DNA of 38,740 bases from NCBI GenBank assembly GCA_017468865.1, contig JAFUHM010000031.1:1-38740 (forward strand). The letters are read 5' to 3'. Within the stretch, counting starts at the first letter, position 1, and each line of letters begins with the position of its first letter. The stretch comes from Oscillospiraceae bacterium. Lineage in GTDB: Bacteria > Bacillota > Clostridia > Oscillospirales > Ruminococcaceae. Position numbers and translations under genes: made by a program. A model generated the notes under the pieces. The model saw only the letters and a list, made by a program, of their open reading frames with translations, did no database searches and was not told the origin of the DNA. This document shows, piece after piece, positions 6,713-15,671 of the stretch.

Positions 6713-8491
6713 TCATGTGAGAGGTGCGCTCTCCCCTGTTCCCTTGTATTCAAGGCAGAGCATTGTTATGTCGTCGAACTGCTCGGCATCCCTGACAAAG
6801 GCGGAGACTGCGGAGCGGACATTGGTTATGGCCCGCTCTGGACGTGCGGCAGGGTTCATGTTGAGGGCGGTGAGCAGGCGCTGTGTGCCGAACATCTCGT
6901 TGGATGAGTTGGCGGCTTCCGGCACACCGTCGGTATAGACGAAGATCTTGTCACCGGGGCGCAGCATTATCTCGTATTCCCTGTACTTTACACCGTCCAT
7001 GCCGCCTATGACAAGGCCGTGCTTATCCTTGTACAGCTCAAATCTCCCGTTCTCGCCCGTGACGGCAGGGTATTCGTGCCCTGCATTGGCGGCGGTGAGC
7101 CTTCCCGTGGAGATCTCCAGTATCCCCAGCCATACGGTGAGGAACATCTCCATCTCGTTCTTGCTGCATATTGCCTTGTTCGTCTCGTTGAGTATCTCTG
7201 CGGCTCTGCGTCCGAGCATGGCGCAGCTTCGCAGGATGACATTCGATATCATCATGAACAGGGAAGCGGGGACGCCCTTTCCCGATACATCGGCAATGGC
7301 GATGCACAGATGATCCTCGTCTATGAGGAAGAAGTCGTAGAAGTCGCCGCCCACATCCCTGGCAGGGTGCATCAGGGCATATATGTCGAATTCGCCCCTG
7401 TCGGGGTAGGGCGGGAAGTCGTGGGGCATCATGGACATCTGGATCTTGGCGGCAAGGGTCATCTCCGCCGCATTCTTCTCCCTTTCCACTGCCGTCCTTA
7501 TCTCCTCCTCCGCACGGATGCGCCTGTCGTGCTCGGTGATGTCACGGATGACGGTGATATATCCCTGTATCTGATCTCCGCCGATCTCCTCATCGGTGCG
7601 TATCTCGTACATCCTGCCGTTTCGCTCTCTGGTGCCGTCGGTGAGGGCATTGGCAACAAAGCCCGTTATCCTGTCGGGATCGTCGCCGCCCAGAGTGGAG
7701 AATATCTTCTTGGCGGTGTCGTTTGCGTAGCGGAAGTAGTGGGAGCTGTCTGTGATGACTATGCCGTCCTGTGATGTCTCCACCGCCGCCTCCTTGATGA
7801 GGGGAAGGGTGGTCATCACGTCATATCGGTGTATGAGAAAGAGCATGAATACGTTGCTTATGATAAATGACACATGATCGGCAACGGCATTGGGCATTAT
7901 CCCCAGCAGCCGCAGGAAAAGCGGCACCACGGACAGGAGCATGGATACCAGCAGCAGGCGCACTACTGCGGCTTTGCTCCCCTTCTTGCGGAAGATGCCT
8001 ATGAGCAGGAAGATTATCATCGCCAGCAGAAGGATATTTGAATACCCTGCCACAAGGACGTAGTAGAGCCAATTTTCCTTGAGGTCGCTGATAAACAGCC
8101 CGCTATTGGCAGGATCGGGATATACGGCGGCGGATGAATAGAAATGGTCATGCAGATGTATGGTCATGTAGATGGTACACATGAAGGTGAGAAATGAGAT
8201 AAGGGCATCCTTGACCGCCGTGGGTATCTTCACCTCGCACACATCCGCAAGCCCCATCACAAAGCCCGTATACGCAAGGCTCGTGCAGGTGTAGATGAGC
8301 TCCTGCATGAGGAGCACCACGGTTTCCTGATCGCTGTGCCGCTTGGTGAAGTTTGCGAACATATATACAAATATGCAGACCGATGCAAGTATGAACCACT
8401 TCTGCACCTCCGACGGACGGTGCTTCATTATTATAAGCGTAGATATGCCCGAAATGAACAGACCTACGGTAAGGATGGCTATCTCTGCCAT
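6713..8491 (-). CDS. Membrane PAS-SpoIIE (PP2C-type) serine phosphatase, RsbU-like
   Basis: The 592-residue protein has about seven hydrophobic segments in its first 210 residues, similar to the 7TM histidine kinase N-terminal module. A PAS domain follows (VETSQDGIVITDSSHYFRYAND, about 225-320), then a linker helix and a SpoIIE/PP2C domain (about 380-585). The metal-binding signatures are DVGGDFYDFF, IADVSGKGVPASLFM, YTDGVPEA and EQFDDITMLCLEY. Such enzymes dephosphorylate anti-anti-sigma factors; no partner genes lie nearby. ATG 8491 was chosen rather than an upstream one because a TTGATT-N17-TATAAT promoter (8589-8561) lies inside the longer frame, and GGGG precedes 8491. The leader can fold (ACGCAGT/ACTGCGT). 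The target is unknown. Confidence 0.88.
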   Translation of the reverse strand: MAEIAILTVGLFISGISTLIIMKHRPSEVQKWFILASVCIFVYMFANFTKRHSDQETVVLLMQELIYTCTSLAYTGFVMGLADVCEVKIPTAVKDALISFLTFMCTIYMTIHLHDHFYSSAAVYPDPANSGLFISDLKENWLYYVLVAGYSNILLLAMIIFLLIGIFRKKGSKAAVVRLLLVSMLLSVVPLFLRLLGIMPNAVADHVSFIISNVFMLFLIHRYDVMTTLPLIKEAAVETSQDGIVITDSSHYFRYANDTAKKIFSTLGGDDPDRITGFVANALTDGTRERNGRMYEIRTDEEIGGDQIQGYITVIRDITEHDRRIRAEEEIRTAVEREKNAAEMTLAAKIQMSMMPHDFPPYPDRGEFDIYALMHPARDVGGDFYDFFLIDEDHLCIAIADVSGKGVPASLFMMISNVILRSCAMLGRRAAEILNETNKAICSKNEMEMFLTVWLGILEISTGRLTAANAGHEYPAVTGENGRFELYKDKHGLVIGGMDGVKYREYEIMLRPGDKIFVYTDGVPEAANSSNEMFGTQRLLTALNMNPAARPERAITNVRSAVSAFVRDAEQFDDITMLCLEYKGTGESAPLT

Positions 8492-8560
8492 GTGACCAAC
8501 CCCATTGTGAAAATACGCACTGACGCAGTATTCAGCCGAAGCACTGCGTTTGCTGTCCTG

Positions 8561-8589
8561 ATTATAACACGTTTCGGCAAAATAATCAA
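8561..8589 (-). promoter_or_regulatory. Promoter of the SpoIIE-type phosphatase gene
   Basis: TTGATT (8589-8584) and TATAAT (8566-8561) on the minus strand are 17 bases apart. This places the transcript start near 8554 and rules out any start codon upstream of that point. Confidence 0.8.
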
Positions 8590-8734
8590 GGGGGAATGCC
8601 GTCTTTTTCTGTGTAAACGTTATCATTTACAATATGGTTACATTATTTGATAATGCTTGAAATAATTGACAGAATATGTTAAAATTAACAATGTTTATAT
8701 CATTAATTAATCTTAATGAAAAGGGGTTTTGTTT

Positions 8735-11428
8735 ATGAGGACACTGCAAAGGCGCATACAGGCGATACTATGTGCGCTCGCCATGGTGCTTTCGCTCGGT
8801 ATAGGCGTAAGTGCGGAAGAGACGATCTATTATATCAACGGATATAATAAGGACAACAACATCAGGACGGCTGACGGCACGCTGGTAAGAGGCCATTCAT
8901 TCTGTCTGGATTTCAAGGAGGGTCAGCCGCTCCCTGATACTCAGAAGTACACAAGGACAACTCTTTCCCAGCTTGGAAGCTACGAGAAGTCTCACGACCT
9001 TATCAACGGCAGCAGGACACGTTCGCTCTCCGATGAAGCAAAACTGCGTCTGCTGCGCATTGCGATACACCTGCCCGAGATCAATGATATGATACAGCAG
9101 AGGTTTGACAGCGGCGCATATGATGAGCATTTTGAATATGTCCTTGAACACGCTGAAGAACTTGATCTCAACAGCACCTATGCACTGATCCTGAAGGAAT
9201 ATAAAAACGGGGAGATAACAGAGGAGCAGTACCGCACCAAATTCCTGACACGCCTTGAGATCGATTTCGGGTATTCAAATACTCAGCAGATCTTATGGGC
9301 GCTTGTGTGGGACGATGCTGACTGGGCAGCGTATACCGCAGACAAGAATAACTACGATACGGGCAACAAGGCCGACAACTATTATACGATGGAGAACATG
9401 AGATACTACCACTCAGATGATCCCATAAACGATCCTCACTCTCTGTGGAATATCTTCTATGTTCCCATGATCGAGTATGTAGACAGCTTCACCGAGACAT
9501 TCGAGGACGGCTATGATGTGTGGGTGTATGTCACCGAAGACAGAGAACACCAGAACATCATGGGGACGTACTTCAGAAAGTATTTCTCATTCGAGAAGCA
9601 CATCACGGACTCCGATATCCCCGTACCCGGTGCTGCATTTAAGATAACCGACAGCAACGACAAGGCTGTGACCCTCTCGGATGCAGACGGCAACACCTTC
9701 ACGGAATTTGAAACTGAAGAAGAGCCTGTCAGGATCTCCACCGCCTCATTTGAGGCAGGCAAGGAGTACAGGCTGACCGAGATAGAGGCTCCCGAGGGAT
9801 TTACCGTTCCTGCCGAACTTGCCGACGGCGTTGTGTTCAGAGTGAACGAATACGGCGATGTCATTCTTTCGCTTGATTACGAGCAGGCAAAGTCCGAGGA
9901 CGGCACATTCACGGTATATGACGACAAGATATACAGCGTGAGCATCACCAAGACCGACATCACCACGGGTGCAGAACTTGAAGGTGCTGAACTTCAGCTC
10001 CTGAACGGAGACGGCGAGATCATAGACGAGTGGAAGTCCTCTCTGGAAACTCATGTGATAGAAGGACTTGTTCCCGATACGGAGTACACTCTCCGTGAAG
10101 TGACCGCACCTCTGGGCTACACCGTGACCGCAGACACCGTATTTACCATAAGCATAGACGGCACAGTCACCGCCAACGGCACGGAAGTACCCGACGGCAT
10201 CATACTTATCGAGGACGACCCCATCAGAGTATCTGTTTCCAAGGTGGATATCGCAGACGGCAGGGAGATAGAGGGCGCACACATCCGGCTTATGGAGGGC
10301 GACGCCGTAATCGAGGAATGGGACAGCACTACCGCTCCCCACACCATAAACTCCATACTCAGACCCGGAGCTGTATACGTTCTCCGTGAGACTGCCGCTC
10401 CCGACGGCTACACCATCGCTTCCGACACTGAATTTACAGTTGACAGCACGGGCAGAGTGACGACTTCATCCACCGTTACCGAAGACGGCATCATCCTCAT
10501 TGAGGACGCTCCCATAAGGGTTTCCGTTTCCAAGGTGGATATCGCAGACGGCAGGGAGATAGAAGGCGCACACATCCAGCTTATCGACGGTGAGGATGTC
10601 ATCGAGGAATGGGACAGCACAACTGTTCCCCATGTGATAACCGCACTTCTCAAGCCAGATCATGAGTACATCCTCCGTGAGACTGTCGCTCCAGACGGCT
10701 ACACCATCGCATCCGACACCACCTTTACCGTGGACAGCACAGGCAGGGTGATCACTTCATCCACCGTTACCGAGGACGGCGTTATCCTTATCGAGGACAC
10801 AGCCGTTAAGGTGAGCGTTTCCAAGGTGGATATCGCAGACGGCAGGGAGATAGAGGGCGCACATATCCAGCTTATCGACGGCGACACCGTTATAGAGGAA
10901 TGGGACAGCACCACAGTTTCCCATGTGATAACCACGCTCCTCAAACCCGATCATGAGTACATCCTCCGTGAGACTGTCGCTCCAGACGGCTACACCGTTG
11001 CATCCGACACCACCTTTACCGTGGACAGCACGGGCAGGGTGATCACTTCATCCACCGTTACCGAGGACGGCATCATCCTTATCGAGGACGAAATGATAGC
11101 CGAGAATAACGATACTGAGCTCGACAGCGATTCCAACACCCAGTCCACCGACGGCAATACCGACACAGTGAAGATCAACGGTCAGGACAGCACCGTGAAC
11201 TATCCTTCCTACACTCCCGTGACATACGAGGATGTGAAGGCTCCTTCCCTTGTGTCCCCTGTCGGCGGAAAGAACGATACAAGAACAAGCACGGAGAACG
11301 GCCCTGTTGAGGACGTTGCCGCAGGCGCAGGCATGATGGCTGTACCCGATACGGCACGCCATTCATCCGCCGCTGTCATCATGGCAGCAGCCGGAGCCAT
11401 CGCACTGATGACAAAAAAGAGAAAGTGA
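8735..11428 (+). CDS. Thioester-domain, Cna-B repeat surface adhesin with a non-canonical sorting signal
   Basis: The 897-residue protein has a signal peptide ending near VSA27. A thioester domain follows, with HSFCLDF (Cys57) and the NTQQILWALVW motif (Gln184) that form the reactive Cys-Gln bond in TQXA-type adhesins. Then come a SpaA/Cna-B domain (about 285-400) and four Cna-B repeats of exactly 97 residues, with repeat Lys at 406, 503, 600 and 697 and the partner acid in LRET-x-APDGY. These probably form internal isopeptide bonds. A Ser/Thr/Asp-rich stalk leads to VPDTA (870-874), a hydrophobic segment and KKRK, resembling an LPxTA sortase signal. ATG 8735 lies 8 bases after AAGGGG. A TTGACA lies at 8666-8671 but no well-spaced -10 is obvious. 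It may bind host or plant surfaces covalently. Confidence 0.88.
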   Translation: MRTLQRRIQAILCALAMVLSLGIGVSAEETIYYINGYNKDNNIRTADGTLVRGHSFCLDFKEGQPLPDTQKYTRTTLSQLGSYEKSHDLINGSRTRSLSDEAKLRLLRIAIHLPEINDMIQQRFDSGAYDEHFEYVLEHAEELDLNSTYALILKEYKNGEITEEQYRTKFLTRLEIDFGYSNTQQILWALVWDDADWAAYTADKNNYDTGNKADNYYTMENMRYYHSDDPINDPHSLWNIFYVPMIEYVDSFTETFEDGYDVWVYVTEDREHQNIMGTYFRKYFSFEKHITDSDIPVPGAAFKITDSNDKAVTLSDADGNTFTEFETEEEPVRISTASFEAGKEYRLTEIEAPEGFTVPAELADGVVFRVNEYGDVILSLDYEQAKSEDGTFTVYDDKIYSVSITKTDITTGAELEGAELQLLNGDGEIIDEWKSSLETHVIEGLVPDTEYTLREVTAPLGYTVTADTVFTISIDGTVTANGTEVPDGIILIEDDPIRVSVSKVDIADGREIEGAHIRLMEGDAVIEEWDSTTAPHTINSILRPGAVYVLRETAAPDGYTIASDTEFTVDSTGRVTTSSTVTEDGIILIEDAPIRVSVSKVDIADGREIEGAHIQLIDGEDVIEEWDSTTVPHVITALLKPDHEYILRETVAPDGYTIASDTTFTVDSTGRVITSSTVTEDGVILIEDTAVKVSVSKVDIADGREIEGAHIQLIDGDTVIEEWDSTTVSHVITTLLKPDHEYILRETVAPDGYTVASDTTFTVDSTGRVITSSTVTEDGIILIEDEMIAENNDTELDSDSNTQSTDGNTDTVKINGQDSTVNYPSYTPVTYEDVKAPSLVSPVGGKNDTRTSTENGPVEDVAAGAGMMAVPDTARHSSAAVIMAAAGAIALMTKKRK
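9938..11090 (+). repeat. Four tandem 291-bp Cna-B coding repeats, the last three nearly identical
   Basis: The repeat Lys codons lie 291 bp apart at 9950, 10241, 10532 and 10823. The last three units share long exact stretches, such as the run encoding SKVDIADGREIEGAHI; the first unit is divergent. High nucleotide identity suggests recent duplication or gene conversion, so copy number may vary between strains. Confidence 0.85.
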
Positions 11429-11433
11429 CACAG

Positions 11434-11463
11434 AAGGCGTAACCGCACGGTTACGCCTTTTTT
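11434..11463 (+). terminator. Terminator of the adhesin gene
   Basis: AAGGCGTAACC (11434-11444) and GGTTACGCCTT (11449-11459) form a perfect 11-bp stem with loop GCAC and a T-run to 11463. It separates the adhesin from the convergent DUF4173 gene. Confidence 0.9.
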
Positions 11464-11470
11464 ATGAGAG

Positions 11471-13021
11471 TCAGCCGTAGAATACTCCCGTGCTGCCTGT
11501 ATTGTTGGCAATATCTGCTATGATGTCGTTTAACGTGTTGGTGCGCCAGTCATCACTGCGGTGAGTATGGGCTGTGATGTCTTCTATCTTCTTTCTGTCC
11601 TCGGGCGAGAGCCTGTCCGAATAGGATCTGAGTGCGGGATGTGCGTCCGAGGAGAGTTCGCTCATGCTGCTGATGTTGAGGTTAGGGAGAGAGCCGTCAA
11701 GATAGCGCTCCATGTTGTAGCGTGCTATGAGCCCGTCGGTGTTGGCAAAGCTGAGGACGGCAAACATCACGGTGAACACTGCCGCCATAAGACGGGGTGC
11801 ATTGAGCTTCTCTGCGGCGGTGCTCACGGCTATGATGACAAAGATGAGTGCAAGGAGTATCATGAACCATGATGTGTAGGTGCGAAGCTGGGTAAGTCCG
11901 TAGACGTTTATGTACATCGCCATCTTTGCAAGGGCGGTGGCTATCAGCATGAGGGTGAACACGCACAGTACGATGGTCATTATGCGAACGCCTGCCGCCT
12001 TTTTCCCCTCACTTCTGGCGCACATGATATTCAGCGCCGCTATCATGCCGAGATTTATCAGTGCCACAACGCAAAGTTCAAAGAAGCCCTGCCTTGCATA
12101 TGCCGCATAAGTCTCCCCCGTGGGCAGGACATTGACAAAGGAGGAGAGGTAATGGGAAAGCTGGGAGCAGAAGAAGATGACGTACATTGCGCACAGGGGG
12201 ACTGCCGATATGACGCCTGCGGCGGCAGGGATGATGCGTGCGCTGTCCTTTATGTAACTGTCCTCTTCATAGGGTGCGTCACGGTGGGATGAGGCATAGC
12301 ACGCACCGTACAGATACATCGCTGCGGGTATGCCCAATACTATCTGTATGAGGCAGATGAAGATGCGGGCAAAGGCGTTGTCGAACAGCTCCTCCATGAT
12401 GCGTGCAAAGCCGTCATCCGCACTTGAGAGGAGTATCGCCACAACGACGGTGGCAGGCAGGGCGAAGAACAGACCTATGACGACATTCTTCACGCCGGAG
12501 CCCGTTCTCCCCTTTGTGCCCGATCTTACCGCACCGAACACCTCCCCCATGTTCTCCAGGGGCTGTACGCAGAATGCGGTGATGAGGTCGGAGAAGAAGT
12601 TCTTCCTTATGCGGCTGACGCTCTCATCGGATACGGCGAACCTGTCGTACACCAGTATCATCGCCGCAAACACGGCATCAAGGAGCTGTATCAGCCACAT
12701 GGAGCAGATGCCCGTATTCACGGAGAAGGCAAGGGCGAGCACCATGCGGAAGATGTGCGCCGCATCATTCTTCTTTGTCCAGATGATGCAGTAGATGCTC
12801 ATAAGTATCATGGCAAGGGACGCACCGAAGCCTATGCACGTCGGATCCCTGAAGGGAGCGGCTGCGCACTTGATGAAGACGAACCCCGCAAACAGGGCGG
12901 CAAAGGCTGATACTATCTCTTTTCGGCTGTATTCCTTCGGCTTTATGATGGGTATACATTCGGGCTGGGGCATTGTATATACGGGTATCTCACCGGATAC
13001 CGTGCCGTTGGTTTCATTCAT
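11471..13021 (-). CDS. DUF4173/DUF4153-type multi-pass membrane protein
   Basis: The 516-residue protein has about eleven to thirteen hydrophobic segments spread over residues 30-430, with a soluble C-terminal tail of about 80 residues (from YNMERYLDGSLPNL). The pattern of YGACYASSHRDAPY, a SHYLSSFVNVLPTGETYAAYARQGFFELC-like segment (only described, near 290-320) and NLGMIAALN matches DUF4173 proteins I know from Clostridia. The function is unknown. The ATG at 13021 overlaps the end of the HTH gene by 8 bases, indicating coupling. The N terminus is a Pro-rich cytoplasmic segment. The assignment is from memory of family style and was not searched. Confidence 0.72.
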   Translation of the reverse strand: MNETNGTVSGEIPVYTMPQPECIPIIKPKEYSRKEIVSAFAALFAGFVFIKCAAAPFRDPTCIGFGASLAMILMSIYCIIWTKKNDAAHIFRMVLALAFSVNTGICSMWLIQLLDAVFAAMILVYDRFAVSDESVSRIRKNFFSDLITAFCVQPLENMGEVFGAVRSGTKGRTGSGVKNVVIGLFFALPATVVVAILLSSADDGFARIMEELFDNAFARIFICLIQIVLGIPAAMYLYGACYASSHRDAPYEEDSYIKDSARIIPAAAGVISAVPLCAMYVIFFCSQLSHYLSSFVNVLPTGETYAAYARQGFFELCVVALINLGMIAALNIMCARSEGKKAAGVRIMTIVLCVFTLMLIATALAKMAMYINVYGLTQLRTYTSWFMILLALIFVIIAVSTAAEKLNAPRLMAAVFTVMFAVLSFANTDGLIARYNMERYLDGSLPNLNISSMSELSSDAHPALRSYSDRLSPEDRKKIEDITAHTHRSDDWRTNTLNDIIADIANNTGSTGVFYG

Positions 13022-13226
13022 GGCTATCCTCCGAGTATTCGAGCAAATCCCCCGGCTGGCACGACAGAGCCTCGCACAGCTTGTCGAGAGTAGTGAAGCG
13101 CACCGCCTTGGCTTTGCTGTTTTTGAGTACAGACAGATTGGCTTGTGTTATGCCGACTTTGTCCGCAAGCTCACCTAAGCCTATTTTCCTCTTAGCCATC
13201 ATCACATCAAGATTAACTATTATCAT
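13014..13226 (-). CDS. YozG-type small HTH transcriptional regulator (XRE-like)
   Basis: The 70-residue protein is a single helix-turn-helix: MIIVNLDVMMAKRKIGLGEL, then ADKVGITQANLSVLKN as the HTH core, then TLDKLCEALSCQPGDLLEY. This matches the small YozG family, which is commonly encoded next to DUF2975 membrane proteins. The start at 13226 follows GAGG by 6 bases and gives the family-typical MIIVNLD; an alternative ATG at 13238 overlaps the preceding stop but has no ribosome site. It probably regulates its own operon. It overlaps the DUF4173 gene by 8 bases. Confidence 0.9.
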   Translation of the reverse strand: MIIVNLDVMMAKRKIGLGELADKVGITQANLSVLKNSKAKAVRFTTLDKLCEALSCQPGDLLEYSEDSHE

Positions 13227-13234
13227 GCCGCACC

Positions 13235-13678
13235 TCATATGGTATAGTCGTTTTCCTCACGGAGCCTTACCGCCTCGGTGAAGCAGTTCTTTATCACTCG
13301 TAGGATCAGTCCGAAGAAGAACGCAGCGAATGTGACTATAAACGCAAGGAAGCGAAAATGCGCAAAGACAAGGGTGACAAATGCAATGACAAAGCATGAA
13401 TAGGACAGTATGCGCAGATACCTGACATTGTCCTCGGTGAACACTTCACCCTTCATGATGTTGTTCACGAGGCGGTCAAGCATGATGAGTATGAATATAC
13501 CCACTGCCGCACATATGTAGAAGGTGATGAGCAGCGGCACCGTCACGTCATCCGCCTGTATGGACATATCCCTGTACAGCTTTGCCGCATAGGGCATGAC
13601 GAAAAGGGAGACGACGCACAGCACAAGGGCTGCCTTGATTGAGAGAGATGTGAATTTAACCGATCGATCGTTTTTCAT
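13235..13678 (-). CDS. DUF2975 membrane protein
   Basis: The 147-residue protein has four hydrophobic segments (about 14-36, 48-70, 92-112 and 115-135), the layout of DUF2975 proteins that pair with YozG-type regulators. The charged C terminus (VIKNCFTEAVRLREENDYTI) is typical. ATG 13678 was chosen over a longer frame because GGAGGAG lies 6 bases upstream and the promoter at 13702-13730 would overlap the longer start. The gene leads the DUF2975-HTH-DUF4173 operon. Its role is unknown; it is suspected to be a membrane partner or anti-regulator for the HTH protein. Confidence 0.85.
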   Translation of the reverse strand: MKNDRSVKFTSLSIKAALVLCVVSLFVMPYAAKLYRDMSIQADDVTVPLLITFYICAAVGIFILIMLDRLVNNIMKGEVFTEDNVRYLRILSYSCFVIAFVTLVFAHFRFLAFIVTFAAFFFGLILRVIKNCFTEAVRLREENDYTI

Positions 13679-13701
13679 GAAGATCTCCTCCTTATGATGA
13701 C

Positions 13702-13730
13702 AGTATAGCATATAAAAAACCGTTTGTCAA
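13702..13730 (-). promoter_or_regulatory. Promoter of the DUF2975-HTH-DUF4173 operon
   Basis: On the minus strand TTGACA (13730-13725) and TATACT (13707-13702) are separated by 17 bases. The start site would be near 13695, leaving a short leader before ATG 13678. Confidence 0.85.
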
Positions 13731-13786
13731 TACTTTTTTATCGAAAAACAATATATTTTTATTTTTTATCAAATTTCATCAACTCA

Positions 13787-13815
13787 TTGACATTTAGTCG
13801 GAAATGTTGTACAAT
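13787..13815 (+). promoter_or_regulatory. Promoter of the nitroreductase-alcohol dehydrogenase operon
   Basis: TTGACA (13787-13792) and TACAAT (13810-13815) are 17 bases apart. It is divergent from the promoter at 13702-13730, with an AT-rich stretch between them. Confidence 0.85.
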
Positions 13816-13858
13816 AGTTATATGAACAAACAACAGCCCTTTCAGGGAGGAAATATCA

Positions 13859-14518
13859 ATGACTGTAAAAGAAGCTATCAAGCACAGGAGAAGCATAAGA
13901 CGATACAAGGACACACCTCTGCCGGACGATATACGGGTAAAGCTCGCCGCACTTGCGGTGGAGTGCAGCTGTGAGAACGTGTCGATAAAGCCGGTATTCG
14001 ATGACAAGGACTGCTTTGATACGTTCCTTGCCCACTACGGCAAATTCAGGAACGCATTTAACTACTTCGTCCTGACAGGCAGGAAGGACACGGACTCCGA
14101 CGAGACAGCAGGATACATGGGGCAGAAGCTGGTGCTTGCCGTCGAGGAGATGGGGCTCGGCACCTGCTGGGTCGGCGGCACCTTCAGCAAGGGCAAATGC
14201 AAGGCAGAGCTCGGGGCGGATGAGAAGATAATCTGCATAATCGCCGTGGGCTATCCCGATGAGGAGGGAAGCAAGCACCGCTGCAAGCCTATGGACAAGA
14301 TATGTTCGGTGAAGGAAGAGGATATGCCCGCATGGTTCAGGAACGGCGTGGTAGCGGCGCTGTATGCACCTACCGCCATGAATCAGCAGAAATTCATGAT
14401 CTCACTGGATGAAGACAAGGTGAAGATCACCTGCGGGAAGGGTCCCTTTGTGAAGGTGGATCTGGGCATAGTCAAGTATAACTTTGAAGCCGCTTCGGGT
14501 CATGAGGTGATCAAATGA
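13859..14518 (+). CDS. Nitroreductase-family FMN oxidoreductase (TM1586-like)
   Basis: The 219-residue protein opens with MTVKEAIKHRRSIRRYKDTP, whose RRSIRRY segment contacts FMN phosphate in the nitroreductase fold. Later motifs are YMGQKLVLAVEEMGLGTCWVGG and APTAMNQQKFMI, the latter being the second flavin contact. Length and layout fit the TM1586-like branch, in which the two half-domains are arranged in one chain. It probably reduces quinones, nitro compounds or enones with NAD(P)H; the substrate cannot be read from sequence. ATG 13859 follows GGGAGGAAA. Its stop codon overlaps the start of the alcohol dehydrogenase by 4 bases. Confidence 0.88.
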   Translation: MTVKEAIKHRRSIRRYKDTPLPDDIRVKLAALAVECSCENVSIKPVFDDKDCFDTFLAHYGKFRNAFNYFVLTGRKDTDSDETAGYMGQKLVLAVEEMGLGTCWVGGTFSKGKCKAELGADEKIICIIAVGYPDEEGSKHRCKPMDKICSVKEEDMPAWFRNGVVAALYAPTAMNQQKFMISLDEDKVKITCGKGPFVKVDLGIVKYNFEAASGHEVIK

Positions 14519-15615
14519 AGCTGTGTGAACACATACCTACCGAATTCTTCTGCGAAGACGGATGCACGGCAGCCCACAGGGATGAGATCGCCTCTCTCGG
14601 CGGACGTGCCCTTATCGTGACAGGCGGCCGCTCCTCGAAGATGAACGGCTCCCTCGATGATATGACGGACGTCCTCGGAAAATGCGGGATAGCCTATTCC
14701 GTCTTTGACAGGGTGGAGGAAAACCCCTCGGTGGAGACTGTCATGGCAGGCACCAAGGCGGCACTTGAACTGGGTGCGGATATGATCATCGGCATAGGGG
14801 GAGGCTCTCCCCTTGATGCGGCAAAGGCTGTCGCACTCATGGCGGCAAATCCCGACAGGGATGCGGAGTTTCTGGTGTCCGGAGGGAACGGATACGCACA
14901 TCCCCTGCCGCTGGTATGCGTCCCCACCACCTGCGGCACAGGCTCGGAGGTCACTCCCGTTTCCGTGCTCACCTATCACGACAGGCGCACAAAGGGGTCT
15001 GTCCCCTTCAAAATATATCCCGACATCGCTCTGTGTGACGGTAAGTATCTGATGTATGCTCCGCACAGGCTCATCGTAAACACCGCAGTGGATACGCTGG
15101 GACATCTGACGGAGAGCTATCTCAACTCCGCCGCCGATGAACACAGCCGCTCTGCCGCCGAAAAGGGCTTTGAGCTGTGGCAGGGGAACCGTCCCCTGCT
15201 GGAGGGCGAGCCCCTTACAGCCGGGGGATGCACGGCACTGATGACGGCATCCGCATACGGCGGCGCCGCCATAGCACACACCGGCACGGGCATCCCTCAC
15301 GGGCTGAGCTACACCCTGACCTATGAGGAGCATATCCCTCACGGGCTTGCTGTCGGGTATTTCCTGGCGGGATATGTTTCCCTGTGCTCGGACAGTGAGA
15401 TACATGAAATCATGGGAATGACGGGGTTTGCGGACACTCATGAGATGGACAGCTTCATCCGCCGCACGAGCGGAGGCACGGGCATAGACAGACAGCTTGC
15501 TTCACTTGCGGCAAAAAGGCTGGCGGAAAATCCGAAAAAGCTCTCCACTGCGCCATTTGATGCGGATACAGCCGCCGTGGAGAAGATAGCATATTCGGCA
15601 TTGTCGGCTGACTGA
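14515..15615 (+). CDS. Iron-containing alcohol dehydrogenase
   Basis: The 366-residue protein has the type III alcohol dehydrogenase pattern: GGGSPLDAAKAVALMA (NAD-binding), VPTTCGTGSEVTPVSVL, and metal ligands in the VDTLGHLTESYLN and HTGTGIPHGLSYTL regions. Such enzymes interconvert alcohols and aldehydes with NAD(P)H. The length is slightly below the usual 380-400, mainly at the N terminus. It is translated by coupling with the nitroreductase gene (ATGA overlap), suggesting both handle a reactive carbonyl or redox stress product; that link is inference. A symmetrical terminator follows. Confidence 0.92.
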   Translation: MKLCEHIPTEFFCEDGCTAAHRDEIASLGGRALIVTGGRSSKMNGSLDDMTDVLGKCGIAYSVFDRVEENPSVETVMAGTKAALELGADMIIGIGGGSPLDAAKAVALMAANPDRDAEFLVSGGNGYAHPLPLVCVPTTCGTGSEVTPVSVLTYHDRRTKGSVPFKIYPDIALCDGKYLMYAPHRLIVNTAVDTLGHLTESYLNSAADEHSRSAAEKGFELWQGNRPLLEGEPLTAGGCTALMTASAYGGAAIAHTGTGIPHGLSYTLTYEEHIPHGLAVGYFLAGYVSLCSDSEIHEIMGMTGFADTHEMDSFIRRTSGGTGIDRQLASLAAKRLAENPKKLSTAPFDADTAAVEKIAYSALSAD

Positions 15616-15628
15616 TGACCGATGACAG

Positions 15629-15662
15629 AACATCCCCTCACCGTCAGATGAGGGGATGTTTC
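15629..15662. terminator. Bidirectional terminator between the alcohol dehydrogenase and azlD
   Basis: AACATCCCCTCA (15629-15640) pairs with TGAGGGGATGTT (15649-15660) over 12 bp. It sits between convergent genes. Only a short T-run follows on either side, so it may be moderately efficient. Confidence 0.75.
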
Positions 15663-15671
15663 ATAATATGG

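Noticed and set aside
7019..7774. 251-residue plus-strand ORF antisense to the SpoIIE phosphatase
   Set aside because: It is a shadow of the phosphatase domain, whose metal-binding motifs are clearly on the minus strand.
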